Assembly: GCA_029204225.1 (NCBI GenBank)
Contig: CM055096.1
Coordinates: forward strand, 75,925,521 to 75,989,520
Origin: Diphasiastrum complanatum
Taxonomy: Eukaryota; Streptophyta; Lycopodiopsida; Lycopodiales; Lycopodiaceae
Length of the DNA: 64,000 nt
Direction of reading: 5' to 3'
The notes under the pieces were generated by a model, which had not been told where the DNA came from, did not search any database, and saw nothing but the letters and a program-made list of their open reading frames with translations. Made by a program: the position numbers and the translations under genes. Shown piece after piece: positions 55,100-64,000 of the stretch (positions within the stretch are counted from its first letter, which is position 1; every line of letters starts with the position of its first letter).

Positions 55100-56500
55100 C
55101 CCCCCCTTAATCTGGATCTGTAAATGCCTTGATCTTCAGACTGAGCAATGCACAAAATTTGTTGTGTGCATTAATACTGAGTGCTTTCGTGAAAATGTCT
55201 ACAACCATGTCCTGCGTTATGCAGTACGTTAAGCTTACCTCCCTGTCAAGAACCTTGCCCCTGATGTAGTGATATCTGATCTCAATGTGCTTACTCCTAA
55301 AATGAAATCGAGGGTTGTCCGATAAGGCAATAGCACTTTGGTTATCACAAAACAAGATTTTAGGACTGTACTTATACAGATTGGTGTTTGACAACAAATT
55401 TCTCAACCAAAACACTTCCTTAATAGATTGAGAAGCAGCAATGTATTCTATTCAGTAGAAGAAAGTGTGATAGAGGTTTGCTTATGATTGTTCCATGAAA
55501 TAGGACCGCCGTTGAAGAAGAATGTAAATCCAGATGTGGACTTACGATTGTCTGCATCTCCTTCCCAACTTGCATCAGAATAACCACTGAGCTGATGAAG
55601 ATTGTCGTTGCGGACATCTCCATGGCAAATGCGCTGGTCCATGGTAACTCGAATATATCTCATGGCTCGTATAAGAGCCTTCCAATGGGTAATGCTAGGA
55701 TTAGCCATATATTGGTTGAGTGATCTTACAGTAAAAGAGATAGTTGGTCTTGTATAGACCATTGTGTACATGAGAGATCCAAATATCAATCGATACGGAT
55801 ATTCTCTCATCTGCTCCTCTTTCTGCTTGGTCTAGGGACATTGGTCCTTCAACAAATGCAGGCCTGGATCCATTGGTGAGTGAGCTAATTTACAATTCAT
55901 CAAATTGTTTATGTTAAGAACATTGTGAAGATATCTTTGTTGAGTGATGTAAATTAGTCTATTTGCTCTGTCTCTATGGATTTGAATTCCAAGACAGAAG
56001 TGAGCTTCGCCCAGATCAGTCATGTCGAATTCTGAGAAGAACATCTGTTTTGCATCCTTGACCATTTTGGTATTGTTGTTGAAGAGCAACGTATTATCAA
56101 TGTACAAGGTGATGATAATGAGGGATTGCTACACTGACCTTGAATAAATGTTGCAATCAACAATGCTTGGTTTGAATCCTTGTTCAATGAGGAATGTGTT
56201 GATCCTTTGAAACCAAGCTTTGGCAGATTGTTTCAATCAGATAGGCTGTTTGTACATCAAGTTGATGTACTTCGAGGTCGGCAGCTATAGCATAAGACAA
56301 GAGCATTCGGATCGACAAATGTTTGACGACTGGACTAAAAGTCTCACTATAGTCGACATTCGGAATCTGGGTGAATCCTTGTGCTACTAGTCTAGCCTTC
56401 CTTCGATCAATTGTTCCATTGGCATTATATTTGATCTTAAAGATCCATTTGCAATAATATTGTAGCCAATAGGAGCTTTGACTAATGACCATGTCTGATT
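55100..56500 (-). pseudogene. Copia D reverse transcriptase and RNase H
   Basis: RT pieces are at 56492-56184 (WIFKIKYNANGTIDRRKARL, VDYSETFSPVV, LEVHQLDVQTAYL) and 56107-55832 (DLGEAHFCLGIQI). The catalytic box near 56100 reads MYIDNTLLF instead of YVDD. RNase H lies at 55810-55448 (RLIFGSLMY, WEGDADNRKSTSGF, TLSSTE) and 55415-55107 (LFCDNQSAIALSDNP, HIEIRYHYIRG, DIFTKAL). The LKQAPR segment of RT is not present in an open frame. Confidence 0.87.
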
Positions 56501-57552
56501 CTTGATCAGAGAGGAATACTCTCTGTCCATGGCTTCTCTCCAGAAATGAGAGTCTGGTTGGCTGAGTGCCTCTTTGACTATCGTCGGTTCCTGCATTAAG
56601 AAACAGGCAGGCTCAGGAGTATTCCTTGTGGGCTGTGTGCGCACTTGGCTTGATCTTCTGGGATGATTCAACTGATGAACCGCTCCTGGGACTTGTTGCT
56701 GGGTAGCATCAACATCTTTGTCTGATTCGTTGTCTCGAAGTGGGTCGACAATAGACACGCCTGAGCCAGAAGCTCGGACTGTCATGTCAATGGCAGGAGA
56801 GGTGTTATCAGACGAAGTATATCCGATCAGGATGGTCTTGAGACCTTGGAAGTCCAATTTTTTCCTTGTGTCTTTTGGGATCTGCACATAGGCAATGCAC
56901 CCAAATACTCTTAGGTTCTTCAAAGAAGGCTTAGAGCCTATCCACACTTGTGGGGTGTCTTGTCTGAGAGGGCCTTGGTAGAACATCTGTTCTGGAAGTA
57001 AGCTGCAGTGGAGTCAGCTTCAGCCCAGAATCTCTTGGGCAACGATGCATGCGATAGCATACACTTAGCAGATTCGACCAAAGTATGGTCCTTCCTGTCA
57101 GCTAAGCCATTAGACTGAGGACTGTAAGGAGTGATGAATTGCTGCTCAATGGCTTGGCTTTGACAATACTCCCTAAACTCGACAGAGATGTGTTCTCCAC
57201 TGTTGTCTGACCTTAGGGCCTTGATCGTCCTTCCAGTCTCCTTTTTTGCATGCTCCTTGAAGATTCTGAAGCAGTTGAAAGCTTCTGATTTCTTCTTTAT
57301 AAAATACACCATCGTCCTTTTGGAGAATTCGTCAATAAAGGTTATAAAATACTTGGCATCCTTCAGCGAAGGATTTTTCATTGGGCCACAAATATCTGAA
57401 TGTACAACATCTAGCAATCCTCTAGCAATATGCTGATGGCTTGACTTAAATGGTTTCCTAGTTTGTTTATCAACTAGACAGTCTTGACAGATAGGTAGCT
57501 CGACTTTTTCGCGAGGATAGTCGAGATCAAGAACAATAGATTGTCTAGACAT
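56387..57552 (-). pseudogene. Copia D integrase
   Basis: The frame 57552-56938 holds CQDCLVDKQTRKPF, then HSDICGPM (first Asp), ALRSDNSGEHIS (second Asp) and TPYSPQSNGLADRKDHT. The expected catalytic Glu in the ERKN motif is Asp here (ADRKD). A frameshift near 56960 continues into 56986-56387 with FGCIAYVQIPKDTRKKLDF and a Ser/Gln/Pro-rich linker. Confidence 0.87.
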
Positions 57553-57636
57553 TCGTTGTACAGCAGCATGATTTAAATGGCCAAGTCTATAATGCCAAAG
57601 TAAACCTTTATTTGTATGAATTGAAGTACTAAGAGC

Positions 57637-58911
57637 CTAACTAGAGGCAAAAAAACAATGACTTAATCTATACAAGTATCCATGCATCTTTCCGAGTGCT
57701 AGGATCTTGCCAATCCTATCAAGTACTTTACACTGATCACATTTGAACTCTACTCTATGTCCTAAATCTATGATTCTGCTTACAAAGAGCAGATTCGTAG
57801 ATAAATTTGGTACATACAGGACTTTAGAGAGTAGCTTAGATTGATCATTTGCAAAGCTTAATCTTACAGTGCCTTCACCTTTGATAGCTTGTGTGCTATT
57901 GTCACCAAGGTGAACGAACTTCTGGGTACTGTAAAGTGTATAGGACTCGAAACAGCCAATGAGGCTAGTCATGTGCTAAGTGGCTCTGGAATCCAGGAAC
58001 CAAGAATTGTCCCCATATGCTTCTTGATGGTTGGTCATGAAGGCATCATGATCTGCTTCTTGAATAGGTTGTGGAGCTTCTGCAGCTGCATTTGCCACTT
58101 GATTCGACTCTCCCTTGCTATTGTTCTTCGCTTAAAGTATTCGGTAGTCTTGAATTTCGTGGTTGTTTCATTTGCAGTATCTGCAGAACAACTTCTTCTT
58201 TGTCTGCGGATTCGACTGTTCCTTGTGCTGAGCTGGTTTTTGGTCTGGCTTTGATTGCTTCGGGCCTTTCTTCTTCTTCTGCTTTGTTGTGCTCTTGTTG
58301 GTGTACAAGGCATGAGAATCAGCTGAGGAACTCAAGGCTTCGTTCTTTCGCGTGTCGTCCTACAACAACATAGTATTGTCTCTTGAAAGAGTCAATTCTG
58401 GATGAGTCGTGATGATCATCATCCAACTGTCGTAAGAACTTGGCAAGCTTGTAAGCAGTTGCATCACTGCATCTTGATTGTCTATGACAGATCCGACAGC
58501 GGCCATTTGTCTTAGCAGGTTCTTGAATTGATTAATGTGATTCTGTAGAGAATCACCATTCGTCATCTTGAGGGAGTAGAATTTCTTCCTGAGATGTAGT
58601 TTAGAAGCTATATCTCGCACTTCGTATAGTGTGCTCAAGATGTCCCAGACTTCTTTTGATGTCTGAGCCTCGGATACATGGCTGATCTGGGTATCCGTGA
58701 TGTTGAGCATGATCAGCGCGAAAGCTTTTCCATCCTTCAGCTTCCATCTGGCGATTGTCGCGTCGTCCGCTTTGGGTTTCCCTTCTGCACCTGTAACAAC
58801 GTTGAACAATTCTTTTGCCATTAGTATAGTTTTCATCTTAAATTTCCACATATGGTAATTGGCTCCATCAAGCTTGTCCATGATAGGACTGGCTTTCCCT
58901 TGGGAATCCAT
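57637..58911 (-). pseudogene. Copia D gag and protease
   Basis: Gag starts at 58911 (MDKLDGANYHMWKFKM) and is open to 58360, typical UBN2-type copia gag (KEVWDILSTLYE, NGDSLQNHINQFKNLL). After a stop, a Lys-rich segment leads to a degenerate knuckle, CRYCK-stop-NNHEIQ (near 58180). The protease signature is damaged (LDSRAT then stop) near 58000. The frame 57972-57637 covers the rest of protease and GAG-pre-integrase (VLYVPNLSTNLLFVSR). Confidence 0.85.
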
Positions 58912-59049
58912 GTGGAAGAATTATTCTAAGTGATAGGAGAAACTATCAGTGACTTAAGTATGAAAAGCTGATATTTACATAACAAGAAAAAAATTACTCT
59001 ATCATCTAGTAGAGTCTTGTACTTTGGAAGCTTATCAAGCTATGAAAAT

Positions 59050-59061
59050 GCTCTGATACCA
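59050..59061 (-). other. Copia D primer-binding site, Met tRNA
   Basis: Plus-strand GCTCTGATACCA is the reverse complement of TGGTATCAGAGC, directly beside the LTR. Confidence 0.9.
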
Positions 59062-60114
59062 TGTTGGAGAGAGAGGGGGAGAATAAATGACGAACTCGAA
59101 CGCGAAACGAACTCGAACAAAAAATGTTCATGTGCAGCGGAATGAGTTAAACGACTCTCTCCGAAAGCATGACTACGCTTATCAGATTGGACAGAACTTT
59201 AGTGATAGAAATCATAGTCATTCTAGATTACGCAGCCAAACATTTAATAAAAAAGCACTAGATGAATAATTTGTCGCGAATTGCAAGACAAATTATATGT
59301 CGCGAATGATTCGCGAAGAGCTAGATTGTGCTTGACTGATAATTAGTCGTGAATGATTCACGAAAGACAAGATTAAAAGTTAATCATCTATTACCAGAAA
59401 GAACAACTAGAAAGATCAAACAAAATGTAAAACAAGCATAGCAATATTAACACAAATTGGAATGCAGAACAAAGAGTTGTATCAGATTAAGTATATCATG
59501 TATACATGTTAATAATGTTGTAGAGCACAATACAATAGCGGACGAAACCGCGTGCCCTACGAAGCTTATTTTGTCTGTAATGAGGAATAAAACCTCTTCT
59601 CTTAGTCTCTTCTTCTCTCACTTGATCATCTGATCATCATCATCTTCTGAATGGTGTCCAGAATATGTATATATACATAATATTACAGGTGTGCAGATGT
59701 GAAAGTACAGAGTGGATGTGCTGTTTGTAGGAGATCGTGGGTGGCTGCAATCGTTGTCCAATCTGTTAGCGCAACTGCATGGAGTGGGCATAAAAAGGGT
59801 GCGACGTCAGCCATTGCTGAAGTGAACGTTGGTGATGATGCGAAAAGTGGGTCACTCTTACGAATGCCCTTAGGATAGGATTTATAGGGTGCCTTAGCTT
59901 TTAGGGCACCTTCGGCATTTTGTAGGATAGTGTCCCCTTTTCGCCTACCACCATAACCTGTGTAAAAACACATTGTTCGCGATTTTTTCATCTTTTATTC
60001 GTCTATGCGAATTTGTGTGTAAATATGCAGGCTGTGTGACAACGCTAGTAAATACGCAGCAAGAATGGGGGCAGATTAAAAATGGGATTTAGGAGAGTAG
60101 GAGTAAATCCAACA
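59062..60114 (-). repeat. Copia D 5' LTR (1053 bp)
   Basis: Plus-strand ends are TGTTGGAGAG...AAATCCAACA (TG...CA). It contains two related 17-nt palindromes, TCGCGAATGATTCGCGA (59300-59316) and TCGTGAATGATTCACGA (59347-59363). The outer 382 bp match the 3' LTR. Confidence 0.87.
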
Positions 60115-60357
60115 TGGACGTCTTTGACTCCTCAACATTTGTTTAGACAATGGCTGTCTCTAACACCTGAGGAACAATCCTAATCATTATGCATCATTTT
60201 TCTATGTTGAACCTTCTGATTCTAACAAATTGATAGTTACTCCAACACTTTTCGGTGGATGTAATCAGACTAACACCTAAACATGCATTTGTTTTTAATA
60301 CTGTTCCGCACTATTTTTTCTTCCTCCTGTTTTCAATTTCCAACATTTGATACCAAT

Positions 60358-61105
60358 TGTGAGAGATATGGACCGATAGAAAATGAATGCGTGCTCAGAC
60401 AGAGTCGTGATTACATCCACCGAAGAGGATAGATTATGTGCAAAAATCATTGTTTGTCAGTTTAAACGTGAAGTTTAATATGGATTCAAAAAATTTATGG
60501 TGCAGTGAAATCATGCAAATTCCTCAGGCGTCAAGGATGACCATCGTCTGATCAAATTCTTAGGAGTCAGAGATGTATGTGTTCTGATTTATGGTGCAAA
60601 TCAAGACTGCATACAGACCGCAATCGACATTCCTTTGTTTGATGACCGAAAGTTGCATGCAAACTGCATGCGTTGACTTTGCAGTATTGGTCTTCGCAAG
60701 ATAACCGACGAGTTGACCACGTGGTTTCTTGCGGTGCCTTGGCGGTGCGTCGGCGGTACTTTAAAAGTTTGCATCCGACAGGTTGCGTCCGACGGTCAGC
60801 AGGTCCGATGAAGTTGCGTCAAACATTCCTGCAGAGTGTGGAAGAAAAATAGCTCACTTATGTAGATTGCTTTGTGATTTGTTGAAGTCGTTGAAGATGG
60901 CCAGGTCTCCAATGTTCTTCAAATACTTGACATTCAAATGTAGAATAGAAGGGTTGGTTATCCTTTGATCTGGTTTTGAACTGCTGCGTTGAATGAATGG
61001 TTTTGCAGGTGCTGTAGTCTATTTCAAGATCATGACAAAAATACGCAAGATAACAAAACAAAATTATAAATTTCAAAGAGTAAATTGTGAGCTTAATTTC
61101 CAACA
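60358..61105 (-). repeat. Possible solo or truncated LTR with PBS-like flank
   Basis: Plus-strand TGTGAGAGATATGG at 60358 is preceded by CATTTGATACCAAT, the reverse complement of a PBS-like ATTGGTATCAAATG. CCAACA ends at 61105, giving about 748 bp with TG...CA ends. There is no partner copy and no adjoining gag, so this is tentative. GC-richer DNA at about 60700-60800 lies inside. Confidence 0.35.
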
Positions 61106-62061
61106 TTTGTCACGTTGACAACTTTGACTTTCGACCACTTAGCCATTCTACCACGTCGACTATCTGCCACCTCGAACATTTTCTATTCGGCCATGTCGTC
61201 TATTTGAGCTCACAAGCTGGTCATCTGTCAAATCTCAATTCGAGTCGATCAGAAGGCGGCTCAACCATACTATCATCACAATCGGGCAAGATCTCCAACA
61301 GACTCAGATATTGTCCAAAAGTGATTGACAACAACAAGTAGCATCTTAATCTAGTTTGCAATGTACAGATTAACCATTCTTTTAATTAGTTAGCCATTTG
61401 TACAAATATCCATCAACTTATCAGTTATAAAGACACTGAATATCGCTGTAATAGGATAACCATGGTCTGTGCATGGGCTAGAGACCTCTCAAAGTGGAAT
61501 TTGATCGAAGAAAAGATGTTTATTGATTACTGAATTGTTCACCCTGAAGATTTTTCCTAGAATGGACAAGATAAAGCAATTGGTTTATTGTAAATCTTGT
61601 CGAATGGAGCCAAATTGTTATTATTAAGGGATTCACGAACTGTTTCTTGAAGAATCCCTCAAGTCATTAGAGAGCTTCTCATTCAATTATCCCTCAAAAA
61701 AACTCCTTAAATGGCCACAACAGAACAACTAGTACAATCTCAATCTAAAGCATTGACAAATAGATAAAGTAGAACTAATCTGCCACCAAGTAAAGTAGCA
61801 AAATATCAAAGCATGAAGGTTCTTTTGCAATTTGTAAGAATGATTGTTAATATCAATACTCAATCTAACATGTGGCAAAACAATCCATTCAATTTAATGT
61901 TGTAATCTAGCTGTTTTTTGTCTTGTGGACTAGCACACATACTATTGACTACAAAAAGATGACAAGAAATAAGATTCTTAAGAGAGAGCAAAAGCAATTG
62001 TGTACTAAGTAAAAAGAGATATTGAGAAGTACTTTCTTCTTGTATTATTCCAATGTGAGCT
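61106..62061. other. Unassigned stretch
   Basis: No gene recognised. The left part has repeated short phrases (GACTTTCGACCACTT, TCGACTATCTGCCACC, TCGTCTATTTGAG) without a clear unit. Confidence 0.45.
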
Positions 62062-62286
62062 GTGGGGTTAAAGATTGCATGCCAACATGGGCACGACAAA
62101 GCAGAAGAAGAAGAAAGTCTTGAAGCTATCAAAGCCAAACCGGAAACAAGCTCAACACAAGGAACAATCGAATCCGTAGACAAAAAAGAAGCTGTTGCAG
62201 ATACTGCAAACGAAACAACCATGAAATACAAGACTGCCGAATACTTCAAGCGAAGAACAACAGCCAAGGACTTAGAGCAATTTTGA
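62062..62286 (+). pseudogene. Fragment of Copia D-family gag, plus strand
   Basis: The peptide ADTANETTMKYKTAEYFKRR aligns with a frame of the Copia D gag region at 58035-58313 (ADTANETTTKFKTTEYFKRR). The Lys/Glu-rich upstream part also corresponds. In true gag frame this is the knuckle region, so the readable peptide is itself an out-of-frame reading. The fragment is about 220 bp and ends abruptly on both sides. Confidence 0.72.
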
Positions 62287-63303
62287 ATGTTATCAGTCTT
62301 GCCATCACGATCTACTTGTGTGTTTACCATTCTCTTGTTCTCTCTTTTTCCACATTTATTTAATTTAAAATGAAGTTGAGTGACTTCCTATTACATTGTT
62401 TCTTTTGTCTTCAAGAACTTTTCTCTGAAATAGCAACAATGCTTCCTTATATAGTATAAGATTTCATTAAATTTTTTGGGAACTCGTCATTTGGCATCTA
62501 TACCTTTATAAACAAGCGGTAAAAAGTGTTCATATGTTCCTCTATGCTTTGATACCATTAGTTTCTTCAAATTTCTAATAAGATCTATACAATAGTATGT
62601 CATAGTCTAATGGCAGAAATATCTTTCTCGGACATTGCTAATGCTAGTAAGTTCTTCAATTTTCTCTTCTATTGGTAGTCAGTTGTCCACATTGCAGCAT
62701 GACCTTGGATTCCCAAAAGTGCAATTATTGAATATGGATTTTGGATTCCAAGTTTTGAACTAAACGCGTTGTTTCAATTCAAGAAATCAATCTTGTAGTA
62801 CGTCATGGCCCATCAAAATGTGGAATTTCAATTTTCACTCTTACACAAGATTATTGATCTCAAGCTCAAAATGACACTACCCCCATGGGCCTCAAATTCA
62901 TTTTTCGGGCCCCTTGCATGATACTCTCCTGATGAGGTATCAATCACTCTTTTAATTAAATGTCAGATGTTTTAATCCTTGGGACCATCAATTGAGTAAA
63001 CACTTTCTTAATCTGCAACCTATTTGTGTGCATTTACTCTCTCATTAGAGGAGTTTTGAGCTCCAAAAAGACCCTTTAAGAATTCGTGCAAGATGTAGTT
63101 TATATTATTAAAATATTATAACACTAATACTTTTGACTTGTCATAACTTTTTAATCATAGCTCAAAAGTATGCATGTAAATATCATTGGAAAGCCCTTGT
63201 TGAGCACTTTCTAGTGCACCAAACTTCGCTAAATTCAGACTTACCACTAAAAAGTTATGCCATTTTTAGTGTGGAATCAAAATGTGGACTCAAAAAGTTA
63301 TGT
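62287..63303. other. Unassigned stretch
   Basis: No gene recognised. A GCTTTGATACCA at 62546-62557 is the reverse complement of a TGGTATCAAAGC PBS variant, but no LTR start (TG) follows, so no element is called. A TATCATTGGAAAGCCC phrase at 63180 resembles one at 21066. Confidence 0.45.
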
Positions 63304-63420
63304 TACGTAGATTTCAAATTTGAGTGTTTTGATTGGACCATGTGTAAGAAAAAATTGAGAAAAAAAATATAAAAAGAATCTTTACAAAGGGTCTTTTTTG
63401 GATTTAGAACTCCTCTAATG
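63304..63420 (-). repeat. Dispersed repeat, inverted copy of 20791-20904
   Basis: This is the second copy of the roughly 115-bp block; see 20791-20904. Its ends are TACGTAG on the left and CTAATG on the right. Confidence 0.8.
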
Positions 63421-64000
63421 CTAGGTGTCAATTTGTCTTTGTTGACAAATTTTCTCAGGCACCACTCTTCGACTACAAAAACCATTCCTCAAGTAACCTT
63501 ACCCTACAAATGTAATGAATTTGTGTTCCTTTAATTTTCCAATTATAAGACTACCTCAATTAAACAACAAAGAGCAAGAAAACAATATACACTATTTGTT
63601 ATTGCCACCTTCAATCGTGAAGCTCCTTTATTTCAAAATGTTTTTTTCAACCTCATCATTCACGGTCCTATGAGTCTACCCGATTCACCTATGAGTATTT
63701 TGATTGAGAAACTTTTTCATTTATTGGATGCTCCTACATCACTAACATGCAGCATTGGCCTCTTCTTGATTTTCTTTGTGGTGGTATCATGTGACCTTGA
63801 TGTTATGAAAAATGAAGTTTCTATCATCTTATAACAAATCCAAAGATTGTAGAAGCTTTGGAGTTTTCAAATCAAGGTGATGGAATGTTGATCACTTAAA
63901 CACAAAGATGAAAGCAAAACATGTATGTTACTACAAATCAAAGTGTATGGCTTCAAGCAAATATAAAACACAAGTAGAAACTGGCATTAGATCACCACTC
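63421..64000. other. Unassigned stretch to window end
   Basis: AT-rich DNA with no supported gene or repeat. Confidence 0.45.

Larger units (their letters stand above)
54719..60114 (-). mobile_element. Copia D: full-span but decayed minus-strand element
   Basis: Right to left: 5' LTR (59062-60114), Met-tRNA PBS (59050-59061), gag, protease, integrase, RT, RNase H, a G-rich polypurine tract (minus strand AAGGGGGG) and the 3' LTR (55099 down to 54719, its far end missing). All coding parts contain stops or shifts. The shared 381 bp of LTR are roughly 90 percent identical by eye, most differences being transitions, so the insertion is much older than Copia 1. Confidence 0.9.

Noticed and set aside
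61860-62330. Minus-strand open frame of 156 codons
   Set aside because: It is antisense to the plus-strand Copia D gag fragment and has no motif of its own.
62546-62557. PBS-like TGGTATCAAAGC (minus strand)
   Set aside because: No TG-starting LTR follows and no gag precedes, so an element is not supported.
1-64000. CRISPR arrays, bacterial operons, rRNA or tRNA genes
   Set aside because: No regularly spaced direct-repeat/spacer pattern, no clustered bacterial-type genes, and no tRNA or rRNA sequence was recognised. The tRNA-like matches are primer-binding sites.

Overview
The window looks like nuclear DNA of a land plant with a large, repeat-rich genome. There are stacked, decayed Ty1/copia and Ty3/gypsy LTR retrotransposons, plant-type primer-binding sites (initiator-Met and Asp tRNA), a plant CXE-type carboxylesterase and a plant-type mitochondrial ATP synthase subunit e gene with introns. 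The species cannot be fixed from the sequence. A non-flowering vascular plant (fern, lycophyte or gymnosperm) is a guess from the density of old elements.

Layout. 1-12.3 kb is a nest: an old minus-strand Copia (E; LTR, leader and gag at 10.7-12.3 kb and 3.9-4.25 kb) is split by a decayed plus-strand Copia (0; 1-3918) and by a young, intact Copia (1; 4252-10682). Copia 1 has 655-bp LTRs differing at two bases, a CAAAG target-site duplication and one open 1317-codon gag-pol frame. 12.8-16.0 kb is a deletion-scarred Copia 2. 18.8-19.8 kb holds an apparently intact single-exon carboxylesterase (minus). 21.4-27.3 kb is a patchwork: an LTR/PBS fragment, a plus-strand relic of a Gypsy third ORF, a minus Copia relic F, a 0.32-kb dispersed repeat and a Gypsy gag/protease relic. 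27.4-37.8 kb is Gypsy A (minus): LTRs, gag, RT-RNase H-integrase, then a third ORF downstream of pol; it lacks the protease. 38.3-38.9 kb is a further gag scrap.

40.1-41.45 kb contains a small three-exon gene for ATP synthase subunit e (54 residues). It is easily missed because its exons are 51, 66 and 48 bp. 43.1-45.5 kb is the 5' part of a Copia (G) related to Copia 1. 45.6-47.2 kb is a minus Copia gag relic (H). 49.06-54.5 kb is Gypsy B (minus; LTR, PBS, gag, protease, broken in RT). 54.7-60.1 kb is a decayed full-span minus Copia (D) with 1053-bp and truncated LTRs. 60.1-64 kb holds an LTR-like block, a plus-strand scrap of the D gag and dispersed repeats.

The only plausible host genes are the carboxylesterase and the ATP synthase subunit. 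Everything else is transposon or unassigned intergenic DNA. The most unusual signals are: (i) the Gypsy third ORF, whose two diverged copies carry a TAG codon at the same aligned position; (ii) an array of inverted 10-bp motifs (AACTCTCGCA / TGCGAGAGTT), partly in about 67-bp modules, in Gypsy A non-coding regions, with related GCGARRGTT motifs in Gypsy B and the plus-strand relic; and (iii) a recurrent CACACGTGTG palindrome in the LTRs of several Copia families.
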